A stretch of 64,000 nt of DNA, from positions 3,278,501-3,342,500 of the forward strand of contig NC_015945.1 in assembly GCF_000224085.1 (NCBI RefSeq). Reading direction: 5' to 3'. This document shows positions 1-8,236 of the stretch, piece by piece (position 1 is the stretch's first letter; each line of letters starts with the position of its first letter). The position numbers and the translations under genes are program-made. The notes under the pieces were generated by a model. It had not been told where the DNA came from. It saw only the letters and a program-made list of their open reading frames with translations, and ran no database searches. Origin of the DNA: Allomuricauda ruestringensis DSM 13258 (lineage in GTDB: Bacteria > Bacteroidota > Bacteroidia > Flavobacteriales > Flavobacteriaceae).

Positions 1-133
1 GACCAGTTTCTTTCAAGCTTTCGGGCGGTAAAGTTTTTTTCTTTGGGCAAAAATTCTATTTTTGTAAAGATTCATATTAACTTATTGGTTGTTATGTTTT
101 TAGCATAGTATATAACTCAAACTCCTCCACAAC
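1..133. other. left window edge, no assignable gene
   Basis: No convincing gene can be read here. Rightward frames reach stop codons within about 120 bases. On the minus strand an open frame runs from a possible TTG near position 50 off the window edge, and because TTG starts occur elsewhere in this window it could be the 5' end of a leftward gene. It is too short to identify. Confidence 0.3.
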
Positions 134-733
134 ATGCCTTTTATTGAAGAAAGCGATTTGTTGGACCTTCATAAGGATATAGATAAGGCCCAGATTATAA
201 ACGAAAGACTGCTCGATCAGATAAAGTTCAAGAACAAAGATCTTCGTAAAATTAAACTGCAGCGGAACATTCTTTTGGGTTTTGTGGGGCTGTTCGTGAT
301 TGGTACCTTGGCCATTACATCTTTTACTGCAGGCCTTAGTAGCAAGCAATCTTTCGAAAACCAAAGTAATGTACTTGTTTCCATAGATAGTTTGGACGTA
401 ATCAAGGCTAGGATAGATAACCTTAGGTCCCAGAACGAAGAGCTCAGCTTGGTAAAGGAGTTTTACTTGGCCAAAGAGTTTTTGAACAAGGAAAAAATTT
501 ATTCCGTTCAGGTAAAATCTTTTGTGGAAAACAATGTAACCTTGGCTTCCGAGGCATTGACCAACACCCTTTTTGTAAAGACCAATCCTTTTTATGCCTA
601 TTCCCTTGGTAATTTTGAAACCTTGGAAGAAGCACAAAAATTTAGGCAGCAATTGGTTCAAATGGGCTTCCAAGATGCATTTGTTGCATCGTACAAGGAC
701 GGTCAAAGAGTTAAAATAGAAGATCCATATTAA
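134..733 (+). CDS. membrane-anchored protein with coiled coil and SPOR-like C-terminus
   Basis: A 199-residue protein of unknown function. Residues 1-44 are charged and helical, one membrane segment lies at about 45-64, and a heptad-like stretch follows at about 75-125, so it looks like a single-pass protein with an extracytoplasmic C-terminal part. The last 75 residues (starting IYSVQVKSF, with YSLGNFETLEEAQKFRQQL) resemble a SPOR fold: a beta strand, then a helix with the 'G.f....A......l...G..dAFV' pattern. SPOR domains bind denuded septal peptidoglycan in known families, but this copy is divergent. It ends two bases before menA, so the two are probably cotranscribed. Its role next to menaquinone genes is unclear. 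Confidence 0.7.
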   Translation: MPFIEESDLLDLHKDIDKAQIINERLLDQIKFKNKDLRKIKLQRNILLGFVGLFVIGTLAITSFTAGLSSKQSFENQSNVLVSIDSLDVIKARIDNLRSQNEELSLVKEFYLAKEFLNKEKIYSVQVKSFVENNVTLASEALTNTLFVKTNPFYAYSLGNFETLEEAQKFRQQLVQMGFQDAFVASYKDGQRVKIEDPY

Positions 734-735
734 TC

Positions 736-1644
736 TTGGGAAACACAAAGGCTTGGGTACAGGCTGCTAGACTGCGCACACTTCCTCTTTCTTTATCAGG
801 AATAATTGTGGGCACCGCTTTGGCCATGATAGAAGGTCAATTTGAACTGCCCATATTTATTTTGGCCTTGTTGACCACTGTTGGTTTTCAGGTAACCTCC
901 AATTTTGCCAACGATTATGGCGACGGTGTTAAAGGAACGGACAATGAGGATAGAATTGGTCCCGCACGGGCAATACAAAGTGGCACCATTACCAAAAAGG
1001 CGTTAAAAAAAGGCATCGTTGTATCTATAATTATTAGTTTGTTGATTGCCTTGGCCCTTATTTATTTGGCCTTTGGTTTGGAAAATTTACCTTACATACT
1101 TCTTTTTTTATTATTGGGTCTATTGAGTATTTGGGCCGCCATTACATATACCGTAGGATCCAATGCGTATGGATATAGGGGTATGGGAGACCTTTTTGTA
1201 TTCCTTTTCTTTGGTTTGTTGGGCGTGCTGGGCAGTATGTTCCTCTATACAAAATCTTTGGGATGGTCCTCGCTTTTGCCCGCAATCTCCATTGGGCTTT
1301 TGTGTGTAGCCGTATTGAACTTGAACAACCTCAGAGATATAGTCTCCGATAAAAAGCACGGCAAGATTACCATGGTGGTTAAAATGGGCTTTAAAAATGG
1401 AAAGCGCTACCATTTTCTTTTGATTTTGATGGCCTTGATCAGCTTTGCATTATATCTGTGGATGGAAAACTATGGTTGGAAACAATCCTTCTTTATGTTG
1501 GCCTTTGCGCCATTATTGATTCATTTACGAAAAGTGATGATGACCAAAGATCCGGGGGAATTGGACATCGAATTAAAAAAAGTAGCACTCAGCACTTTTT
1601 TATTGGCGCTATTATTCTTAATTTCTGTTAATATTTTTTTGTAA
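736..1644 (+). CDS. menA: 1,4-dihydroxy-2-naphthoate polyprenyltransferase (MenA)
   Basis: Integral-membrane UbiA-superfamily prenyltransferase that joins a polyprenyl chain to 1,4-dihydroxy-2-naphthoate to give demethylmenaquinone. At 302 residues it has normal family length and eight or nine hydrophobic segments. The first Asp-rich motif is visible at about 54-67 (NFANDYGDGVKGTDNEDR) and the second at about 195-203 (NLNNLRDIVSDKK); these bind Mg2+-diphosphate in the family. The N-terminus KAWVQAARLRTLPLS is typical of MenA, and the only start that keeps it is TTG at 736, two bases after the preceding stop. menC and menE lie downstream. Confidence 0.95.
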   Translation: MGNTKAWVQAARLRTLPLSLSGIIVGTALAMIEGQFELPIFILALLTTVGFQVTSNFANDYGDGVKGTDNEDRIGPARAIQSGTITKKALKKGIVVSIIISLLIALALIYLAFGLENLPYILLFLLLGLLSIWAAITYTVGSNAYGYRGMGDLFVFLFFGLLGVLGSMFLYTKSLGWSSLLPAISIGLLCVAVLNLNNLRDIVSDKKHGKITMVVKMGFKNGKRYHFLLILMALISFALYLWMENYGWKQSFFMLAFAPLLIHLRKVMMTKDPGELDIELKKVALSTFLLALLFLISVNIFL

Positions 1645-1649
1645 ATTTG
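1642..1649 (+). promoter_or_regulatory. candidate -7 element TAAATTTG upstream of the LytTR regulator
   Basis: TAAATTTG fits the Bacteroidota -7 consensus TAnnTTTG and overlaps the menA stop codon. No clear TTTG -33 element lies 17-23 bases upstream, so the regulator may have a weak or activator-dependent promoter, or be read through from menA. Confidence 0.35.
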
Positions 1650-1677
1650 ATTTACAACCAAATAAACTTAAAGGAAC

Positions 1678-2427
1678 TTGGAACATCCGATAAAAATTTT
1701 GATCGTAGAGGATAATGTCATCATTGCTGATGACATGCAATCCATGCTAGAGGAAATCGGCTATGAAATTGTCGACAATGTCATAGTATACGAGCAGGCA
1801 GTAGATGTATTAAAGAACAATCATGTTGATTTGGTGCTCATCGATATCATTTTGGCATCGGACAAAACTGGTATTGACCTTGGTAAGCATATCCGGGACA
1901 CCTACAATATTCCTTTTATATTCGTAACATCCAACTCGGACCGGGCCACTGTTGAAAATGCAAAAACAGTAAAACCGGACGGATATTTGGTTAAACCTTT
2001 TGAACAACAAGACCTCTATACATCCATAGAAATTGCGTTATCCAACTTTAACTATGCCAAAAAAGGAATAGATAAAGTAGCGGACGAAGCAGATGAAATT
2101 ACTTCCAATTCTGTTTTAAAGGATTCCATCTTTGTAAAGAAACAACATCTGTATTATAGAATCCAGTTTTGTGATATCCAGTTTATAAAAGCGGACAATG
2201 TTTATTTGGAAGTTAATACGGCGGATAAAAAGTTTTTGGTACGCTCCCCCTTAAAGGATTATTTGGAAAAATTGCCCAAGAACAAGTTCTATAGGGCCCA
2301 TAAATCCTACATTGTGAACGTTGATCACATTGACGCCATCAACTCCAAGGATATTATGATCAACAATAACTTGATTCCGATTTCCAAGGATTTTAAAGAA
2401 TTTATACTGTCCTCCATGAACAGTTAA
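1678..2427 (+). CDS. LytTR-family response regulator
   Basis: A 249-residue two-component regulator. The receiver domain covers residues 1-122: acidic pocket in ILIVEDN, phospho-acceptor Asp in VDLVLIDIIL (about residue 55), the switch Ser/Thr in VTSNSD and the conserved Lys in YLVKPF. A linker leads to a LytTR DNA-binding domain at about 148-247 (FIKADNVYLEV, FYRAHKSYIVNVDHIDAI). LytTR domains bind direct repeats spaced about two helical turns apart. Translation must start at the TTG at 1678: in-frame stops lie just upstream and the first beta strand begins within five codons. An AAAGGA lies just 5', an unusually good ribosome binding site for this phylum. A sensor kinase follows at 2965 and is the likely partner. 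Confidence 0.92.
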   Translation: MEHPIKILIVEDNVIIADDMQSMLEEIGYEIVDNVIVYEQAVDVLKNNHVDLVLIDIILASDKTGIDLGKHIRDTYNIPFIFVTSNSDRATVENAKTVKPDGYLVKPFEQQDLYTSIEIALSNFNYAKKGIDKVADEADEITSNSVLKDSIFVKKQHLYYRIQFCDIQFIKADNVYLEVNTADKKFLVRSPLKDYLEKLPKNKFYRAHKSYIVNVDHIDAINSKDIMINNNLIPISKDFKEFILSSMNS

Positions 2428-2451
2428 TGTTTGTTGGAGCATACAATATAC

Positions 2452-2478
2452 AAGTGCCTTTAGGGGCACTTTTTTTGT
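2452..2478 (+). terminator. rho-independent terminator of the LytTR regulator
   Basis: AAGTGCC and GGCACTT form a stem with a short loop, followed by a run of T residues. It lies 25 bases after the regulator stop and separates it from the intergenic region. Confidence 0.8.
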
Positions 2479-2480
2479 GG

Positions 2481-2564
2481 CAACAATTTTTAAAGGGGGT
2501 GACAACAATTTTTAAGGGGTTCACAACAATATTTTTTCTACCATGCCGTATGCCCATACTTTAG
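2481..2564 (+). promoter_or_regulatory. three phased CAACAAT boxes plus -7-like element (site 1)
   Basis: CAACAATTTTTAA occurs at 2481 and again at 2503, and CAACAATATTTTT at 2524, giving periods of 22 and 21 bp (two helical turns). TACTTTAG at 2557-2564 differs at one position from TAnnTTTG and starts 33 bp after the start of the third box. Direct repeats at 21-22 bp are the geometry of LytTR operators, and a LytTR regulator is encoded immediately upstream. Binding is inferred. Confidence 0.5.
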
Positions 2565-2570
2565 CAGTGT

Positions 2571-2650
2571 TAATAAATCAGAAAGTAATTTTTTCATTTT
2601 CATATAGTGTTCTCGTAAAAGGGTCTTGTTGTAAAAAGCAGGACCTTTTT
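2571..2650 (+). ncRNA. candidate ~80-nt small RNA or attenuated leader
   Basis: A transcript starting just after the TACTTTAG element would end at a strong hairpin at 2617-2650, where GGGTCTTG pairs with CAGGACC and is flanked by an A-run and a T-run. No ATG-started reading frame lies between. This fits a short untranslated RNA, or a leader whose continuation is the kinase mRNA. Inferred from layout only. Confidence 0.4.
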
Positions 2651-2740
2651 CAATTTTATGCCCTTTGTGCCAATCCAAATATTCCATAAAAAGCACAAAA
2701 CATCGACAAAATGCATTTTTACATACAGGAATTCTGTTTT

Positions 2741-2804
2741 CACAACAGAAAACAACACTTTCACAACAATAGTGGTCAACTCTTTCCTATTGGATTTAAT
2801 TTTG
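2741..2804 (+). promoter_or_regulatory. phased CAACA boxes and promoter of the sensor kinase (site 2)
   Basis: TTTCACAACA occurs twice, with CAACA at 2743 and 2764, a 21 bp period. TAATTTTG at 2797-2804 is a perfect TAnnTTTG and starts 33 bp after the start of the last box, the same distance as at site 1. The boxes end close to where a -33 element would sit, an activator-like position. This is the probable promoter of the kinase at 2965. Confidence 0.5.
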
Positions 2805-2964
2805 TGGCAAAACTAACGTTCTTTATATACCCCATACGTTGCAATTCGGTACAATGTTCCTTTTTTTGAATTGAATTGAATGTCGGGGCAATAAAGGAAA
2901 AAAGGGCACGATAATAATATAGGGCCTGCGGAAACAATCCGTGGTCGCTATATCAATTAAATTA

Positions 2965-4926
2965 ATGGGACGTTACGTAAAATTTTTATTTACCGCGGTA
3001 TTTTTTGTTTTTCTTTTCAATTCATCTGCGCAGAACATTGTAGATGAGGAGGAAAGTGTCCTCAAAGAGTTTCAGGATACCGACCAAGCTTCTCAGCGGT
3101 TCGAGGTTTTTTTCAATTCCTTGGATCGGTACAATGTAAATTCTGCCTACGATTGGTTGGATACCATTAAAATTTATTTGGCCAACGCCCAAAAAACTCA
3201 AGATACTACAGCTTCGCACCTCTACCGAGTAATGCAGGCACAGGTGTACAACGATTTGGGCGAATATGATAAAAGTACTGCCCTGGCCATGGAATTGTAC
3301 GATATTAAGGATTCTTTGGATGCTGACTCCCAGCGAATAGTTCTGGATGTCCTCGATGATAACTACGCCAACCTCCAATTGTTCGATAAACAGATTGAAA
3401 TCCGAAAGCAAAAGCGTGAGCTGGGATTGACCAACAATGTTTCTTTTTACGACATCTACAGCAACCTAGGATTGTATAGAAAAGCTCGTAACCAATATAT
3501 AATGGAGGTGAAGCCAACCATTGCGGACAACGATTCCTATGGTTTGGCAAAATACCATAGCAAGGTAGGCAACTATTTAAGGCTGGATGACTCTGCACCA
3601 ACGGCCTTGAGCGAATTAAAAAAGGCAAAGGCCTATTTAGATGTTTATGTCAACGATATTTCTACCCAAAAAAGTGAATCGGACATATTTGAAAGTAACC
3701 TGTTAAAGGCAGAAATAGAAGGGAATATTGCAAAATGTCACGTAATGCTCGGCGAATATGAAGAGGCAATCCCACTTTTGGAAACCAGTATCGAAACCTT
3801 AAATAAATCACCGGATAATAAGGATCAAAGCGAAGTAGTGGAAAACACCCTTTACTTGGCCGAAGCCAATTTGCAAATGGATCACTTTTCCGCGGCAAAA
3901 AAATATTTAGACGTTGAGTTCGACAATATTTCGGTGCTACAAACCATAAAAAAGAACAGTCTGTTGGCCGCTTTTTACGATAAAGTAGAAAACTATAAAA
4001 ACGCTTCCATTTACTATAAACGTAATGAAAGAATCAAGGATTCGCTATCCAAAAAACAATCGGCACTTATAAAACAACAATTGGTTACCATTGTTGCCAA
4101 TGAAGACTTGGAAAACTCCCAAAGGCTTATAGATGAGCAAAAAAGAATAAACGAACTGGCCCGTAGCGAGATGAAAGCCAAGGATGAACGAATCAACTTG
4201 GTGTTTATTTCCTTGATATTTACCCTTTTGGGCTTTGCAGGATTAGTATACGCTTATTTAAAGAGCATCAAAAACCAACGTTTGATCGCGGAACAGAAGC
4301 ATATTATTGAAAACTCCCTTGTGGAAAAGGATTCTCTTTTAAAAGAGATTCACCATAGGGTAAAGAACAATTTGCAAATGGTGAGCAGTTTGTTGAGCCT
4401 ACAGACCAAGAACACGCGTAGCAAAGCTGCGATTGTGGCTTTGGAAGAAGGCAAGAGTAGGGTAAAGGCTATGGCCTTGATTCATCAAAAGTTATATCAG
4501 AACGATGATCTTTCGGTGATAGAAATGCAAGGATATATTGAGAGTTTGATCAACAGTGTACAATCCGTTTATAAAAAAGGAGGCCACAACATCACCATTA
4601 CCATTGATGCAGAAGGAACCGAACTGGACATTGATCGGGCCATTCCCTTTGGTTTGATTTTGAACGAACTCGTATCCAATTCTTTCAAGTACGCCTTTCC
4701 CGATAACGATGATAACGGTAAAATCTACATCCACTTACGTAAAAATGGTGATCAAGGCTATTTTGAATATACTGATAACGGAATAGGGCTTCCAGAAGAT
4801 ACCGATGAACGTGCCCACTCCTCCATGGGTATTCGTCTTATCAACCGATTGGTGAATCAACTTCAATCCAAATTAAACATAGATAGGGAAGTAGAAGGAG
4901 TACGGTTCTGGTTCAACTTTAGTTGA
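2965..4926 (+). CDS. TPR-containing sensor histidine kinase (HisKA_2 type)
   Basis: A 653-residue sensor kinase. A signal peptide (about 1-23, ending NSSAQ) leads into a periplasmic region of about 380 residues made of TPR-like helical pairs. A coiled coil and one membrane segment at about 412-434 follow. The cytoplasmic part begins near 460 with a HisKA_2 dimerisation/phosphorylation helix, LLKEIHHRVKNNLQMVSSLL, the first His of the pair being the likely phosphorylation site. Then comes an HATPase domain with NELVSNSFKYAF (N box) and DNGIGLP (G1 box). A GTG 24 bases upstream is possible, but the ATG at 2965 gives a clean signal peptide. It probably phosphorylates the LytTR regulator upstream. 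The stimulus is not visible. Confidence 0.9.
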   Translation: MGRYVKFLFTAVFFVFLFNSSAQNIVDEEESVLKEFQDTDQASQRFEVFFNSLDRYNVNSAYDWLDTIKIYLANAQKTQDTTASHLYRVMQAQVYNDLGEYDKSTALAMELYDIKDSLDADSQRIVLDVLDDNYANLQLFDKQIEIRKQKRELGLTNNVSFYDIYSNLGLYRKARNQYIMEVKPTIADNDSYGLAKYHSKVGNYLRLDDSAPTALSELKKAKAYLDVYVNDISTQKSESDIFESNLLKAEIEGNIAKCHVMLGEYEEAIPLLETSIETLNKSPDNKDQSEVVENTLYLAEANLQMDHFSAAKKYLDVEFDNISVLQTIKKNSLLAAFYDKVENYKNASIYYKRNERIKDSLSKKQSALIKQQLVTIVANEDLENSQRLIDEQKRINELARSEMKAKDERINLVFISLIFTLLGFAGLVYAYLKSIKNQRLIAEQKHIIENSLVEKDSLLKEIHHRVKNNLQMVSSLLSLQTKNTRSKAAIVALEEGKSRVKAMALIHQKLYQNDDLSVIEMQGYIESLINSVQSVYKKGGHNITITIDAEGTELDIDRAIPFGLILNELVSNSFKYAFPDNDDNGKIYIHLRKNGDQGYFEYTDNGIGLPEDTDERAHSSMGIRLINRLVNQLQSKLNIDREVEGVRFWFNFS

Positions 4927-4981
4927 TTTATTTTTCTCTCGCCCTTTAGGATTCAAAATATACTTAAATTTGGCTCACTTC

Positions 4982-6034
4982 ATGAAAGCAAGCTATAAAA
5001 AGTATACCCTCAATTTTAAGGTCCCCAGCGGTACCTCGCGCGGGGTAATGACCCAAAAAGAAACCTGGTACATCATCCTTAAAGATGCTAATGCATTTGG
5101 AATAGGAGAGTGCGGAATATTGCGCGGATTGAGCGTTGATGACGTGCCTGATTATGAACAACAACTTGCTTGGGCCTGCGATAATATCCATTTAGGAAAA
5201 GATGAATTGTTGCGTCATTTAAGGGCTTATCCATCCATTCAATTTGGACTTGAACAGGCCTTGTTGTCGTTACAATCCAAAGACCCGTTTGTGCTTTTCC
5301 CCTCCGATTTTACGCAAAAGGAATCCCCAATATCCATAAACGGCCTTATTTGGATGGGCGATGAGGCCTATATGCTAAAACAATTGGAGCAAAAACTGAA
5401 CGATGGTTTTGGCTGCATCAAAATGAAGATAGGAGCCATTGATTTTGAAAAAGAAATGGACATTCTTAAGTCCATTCGCAATAATTTTTCACCAGAAGAA
5501 ATAGAACTTCGAGTAGATGCCAATGGAGCGTTTTCACCTAAAGAAGCCATGGATAAATTGGAACGCTTGTCCACATTTAAAGTGCATTCCATAGAGCAGC
5601 CCATTAAAGCTGGACAATGGAACGAAATGGCCAAACTTTGCAGAAAAACTCCGTTGCCCATTGCCTTGGACGAGGAATTGATTGGAGTTTTTGATGTAAC
5701 AGAAAAGGAAGAACTACTACAAACAATACAACCTCAATATATAATATTGAAGCCAAGTTTGGTGGGCGGAATAAATGGTAGCCAAGAGTGGATAGAACTG
5801 GCCGAAAAGCAAAACATAAAATGGTGGATTACGAGTGCGTTGGAAAGCAATATTGGGCTAAACGCCATTGCACAGTACACCTATTGGCTAAACACAACAA
5901 TGCCCCAAGGATTGGGAACCGGTAGCCTATTTACCAATAATATTAAAAGTCCTTTGGAAGTAGCCGAGGGCAAGCTTTTTTACAGACAAGCAAATGGCTG
6001 GGATATGGATTTAATACAAGAAATATGTATATAG
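4982..6034 (+). CDS. menC: o-succinylbenzoate synthase (MenC)
   Basis: Enolase-superfamily enzyme that dehydrates SHCHC to o-succinylbenzoate in menaquinone synthesis. Visible features: the KMK catalytic motif in GCIKMKIG, metal ligand Asp in ELRVDANGAF, Glu in SIEQPI, Asp-Glu in IALDEEL, and the second catalytic Lys in YIILKPSLVGG. The length of 350 residues is normal. The ATG at 4982 is preferred over a TTG four codons earlier. TAAATTTG at 4965-4972 matches the Bacteroidota -7 box; if it is used, the mRNA has almost no leader. It overlaps the next gene by 10 bases. Confidence 0.93.
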   Translation: MKASYKKYTLNFKVPSGTSRGVMTQKETWYIILKDANAFGIGECGILRGLSVDDVPDYEQQLAWACDNIHLGKDELLRHLRAYPSIQFGLEQALLSLQSKDPFVLFPSDFTQKESPISINGLIWMGDEAYMLKQLEQKLNDGFGCIKMKIGAIDFEKEMDILKSIRNNFSPEEIELRVDANGAFSPKEAMDKLERLSTFKVHSIEQPIKAGQWNEMAKLCRKTPLPIALDEELIGVFDVTEKEELLQTIQPQYIILKPSLVGGINGSQEWIELAEKQNIKWWITSALESNIGLNAIAQYTYWLNTTMPQGLGTGSLFTNNIKSPLEVAEGKLFYRQANGWDMDLIQEICI

Positions 6035-6987
6035 AGCAAGCGTATAAAGGATTTACAGAGCGTTGGAGGTATTTGGTCGGTTTGTTGATTGTTTTTATTG
6101 GTTGGCAAGTGCTCGGAGGAATCCCGCTTATTTTTGCCTTGATTTTAAAGTCGGATTTTATGAATTCCATGCCGACGGATTATGGCACCATGGCCGAGAC
6201 TCTAGGTCTCAACCTCTTTTTTCTTTTGGTACTCCTGACCTTTTTGGGAGGAATGGTAAGTTTGTGGTTTGTTGTAAAGTTTGTACATAAGTTATCATTT
6301 AAGGACTTCACTACTTCTAGAAAAAGGATTGATTGGAAACGAATTGCTTTCTCATTTCTGCTTTGGGGAATAATATCATCTGGACTAGTTTTCTTGGACG
6401 TTTATCTGTCTCCCGAAAACTATGAGTTCGATTTTAATCCTGGACCATTCTTTATGTTGGTCATTATTTCAGTAATTTTCATCCCCATCCAAACCAGTTT
6501 TGAGGAGTATTTTACCCGAGGATATTTGATGCAGGCCATTGGAATTGCATCCAAAAATAAATGGCTTCCCTTTTTGATAAGTTCTTCACTTTTTGGTCTA
6601 TTGCACATTTTTAACCCAGAGGTGGAAAAGTTGGGTCATGGTATTTTGGTTTACTATGTAGGAACCGGGTTTTTTCTTGGCATATTGACTTTAATGGATG
6701 AAGGATTGGAATTACCTTTAGGCTTCCATGCAGCTAATAATTTTTTTACGGCCATTTTGGTTACGGCGGACTGGACAGCCTTCCAAACCAACTCACTTTA
6801 TAAAGATGTTTCGGAACCCGTATTGGGCTGGGATGTTCTGATTCCTGTTTTTGTGATTTATCCCATTTTGCTGTTTATTTTCTCAAAAAAGTACGGCTGG
6901 AAAAACTGGAACGAACGCCTTTTTGGAAAAGTACTGATCAAAGAAGAATATGTAGCAATTACCGATGGAGCATCCGACTTGGCATAA
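6025..6987 (+). CDS. CPBP family intramembrane glutamic endopeptidase
   Basis: A 320-residue polytopic membrane protein with the CPBP (Abi/Rce1-like) signature: the EExxxR motif in FEEYFTRGYL at about 160-170, FGLLHIF near 193 and a later His in FHAANNFF near 238. In Rce1 these Glu and His residues form the active site. About seven membrane segments are predicted by eye. It overlaps menC by 10 bases and menE by 23, so it is translated as part of the menaquinone operon. The substrate is unknown; a processing or immunity role is only suggested by the family. Confidence 0.88.
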   Translation: MYIEQAYKGFTERWRYLVGLLIVFIGWQVLGGIPLIFALILKSDFMNSMPTDYGTMAETLGLNLFFLLVLLTFLGGMVSLWFVVKFVHKLSFKDFTTSRKRIDWKRIAFSFLLWGIISSGLVFLDVYLSPENYEFDFNPGPFFMLVIISVIFIPIQTSFEEYFTRGYLMQAIGIASKNKWLPFLISSSLFGLLHIFNPEVEKLGHGILVYYVGTGFFLGILTLMDEGLELPLGFHAANNFFTAILVTADWTAFQTNSLYKDVSEPVLGWDVLIPVFVIYPILLFIFSKKYGWKNWNERLFGKVLIKEEYVAITDGASDLA

Positions 6988-8038
6988 TGTTCACCCCGAT
7001 TTTAGGTTAAACGATATTCCGTTAAATTTTGAAGGTATAACTAAAATAGGTCAAAACCTCATAAAGGAAGGAAAGCCGTTTGAAAAAAGCATTGGAGATT
7101 TTTTATTGGACTGGGCTTCGGATGATTCAACAATAAAAGTCCAAACTTCTGGATCTACGGGCAAACCTAAAACCATAGTGCTCAAAAAAGAGCAAATGGT
7201 AAATTCCGCACTGGCTACGGGAGCATATTTTAAATTAGAGCCCAGGCATAAAGCCCTTTTGTGTTTGCCATGTACGGGGATTGCCGGTAAAATGATGTTG
7301 GTCCGCGCCATGATTTTAGGTCTACATCTGGATTATGTGGAACCCTCATCGACACCCTTGTCAAATACTAATAAAACCTACGATTTTGTAGCTATGGTGC
7401 CTTTGCAGGTCCAAAATTCCTTAAAAGACTTATTTAAGGTTAAAAAACTGATTATTGGAGGCGCACCCGTGGATTCAAATTTACGAAACAAGCTTAAAAC
7501 ACTATCTGTTGAAGCTTACGAAACCTATGGGATGACAGAGACCATAACCCATATTGCAGTAAAACGAATAACTGGTGATTCAGTTAATAGTTTTGAGACG
7601 TTGCCCCATGTTTTTGTTACCCAAGATGATAGGGGGTGTCTTGTAATTGATGCGCCTAAAATTTCAGATCAGAAAGTTGTGACCAATGATTTGGTGGAAC
7701 TTATAAGTAAAACTAGGTTTAAATGGCTGGGCAGGTACGATTCCATAATCAATTCGGGCGGGATCAAATTGGTTCCCGAGACGATTGAGGAAAAACTATC
7801 AAGCGTAATAAAATCACGCTTTTTTGTTGCTGGCATACCGGATGAAACTCTGGGACAAAAATTAGTGCTTGTAGTAGAAGGCAATTCAACCGATGGGCGA
7901 GAACAGCTTCAAGCCATCAAGGAATCAAAAACGCTATCAAAATACGAGGTGCCCAAGGAGGTTTACTTTGTAAAAGCTTTCTCGGAAACTGCAACTAAAA
8001 AAATCAATAGGCAAAAAACAATTCAACAGATTGCTTAA
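6965..8038 (+). CDS. menE: o-succinylbenzoate-CoA ligase (MenE)
   Basis: AMP-forming adenylating enzyme that activates o-succinylbenzoate to its CoA thioester. The phosphate-binding loop VQTSGSTGKPKTI is at about 59-71, the A5 motif YETYGMTETI at about 183-192, and the ribose-binding motif WLGRYDSIINSGGIKL at about 256-271. The C-terminal lid ends with the catalytic Lys region TATKKINRQKT. At 357 residues it is about 100 shorter than enterobacterial MenE; short forms occur in Bacteroidota. The start overlaps the end of the CPBP gene. A DNA palindrome cluster follows the stop. Confidence 0.92.
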   Translation: MEHPTWHNVHPDFRLNDIPLNFEGITKIGQNLIKEGKPFEKSIGDFLLDWASDDSTIKVQTSGSTGKPKTIVLKKEQMVNSALATGAYFKLEPRHKALLCLPCTGIAGKMMLVRAMILGLHLDYVEPSSTPLSNTNKTYDFVAMVPLQVQNSLKDLFKVKKLIIGGAPVDSNLRNKLKTLSVEAYETYGMTETITHIAVKRITGDSVNSFETLPHVFVTQDDRGCLVIDAPKISDQKVVTNDLVELISKTRFKWLGRYDSIINSGGIKLVPETIEEKLSSVIKSRFFVAGIPDETLGQKLVLVVEGNSTDGREQLQAIKESKTLSKYEVPKEVYFVKAFSETATKKINRQKTIQQIA

Positions 8039-8081
8039 TTTTATACTGATTGTCCGTTTAATGTCATAATGGTGTTTTTGG

Positions 8082-8176
8082 CGTCATGCCTGCCGACAAA
8101 GGCAGGTTTCAACATCTCATCCTGCTGAACATGAGCATCTTTATGTGACCCTGAATCAAGTTCAGGGTGACGTTGG
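8082..8176. repeat. REP-like intergenic palindrome pair
   Basis: Two hairpins stand in tandem. The first has CCTGCC and GGCAGG around GACAAA and is preceded by GTCAT. The second has ACCCTGAA and TTCAGGGT around TCAAG, flanked on both sides by TGAC-type tetranucleotides. The layout, a short palindrome anchored by TGAC/GTCA, resembles dispersed repeats of Flavobacteriia. The hairpins differ in sequence from the CTCGATAC family near 27.4 kb. Confidence 0.65.
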
Positions 8177-8236
8177 TAATATTATGACACATTGCGGACA
8201 TTCAAATTTTATAAGCATCAAACTAAAAAATCAACC

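Noticed and set aside
2617..2650. Hairpin as a riboswitch for the kinase gene
   Set aside because: It is a plain stem with T-run, no complex fold or known aptamer core is visible, and it lies more than 140 bases before a separate promoter for the kinase.
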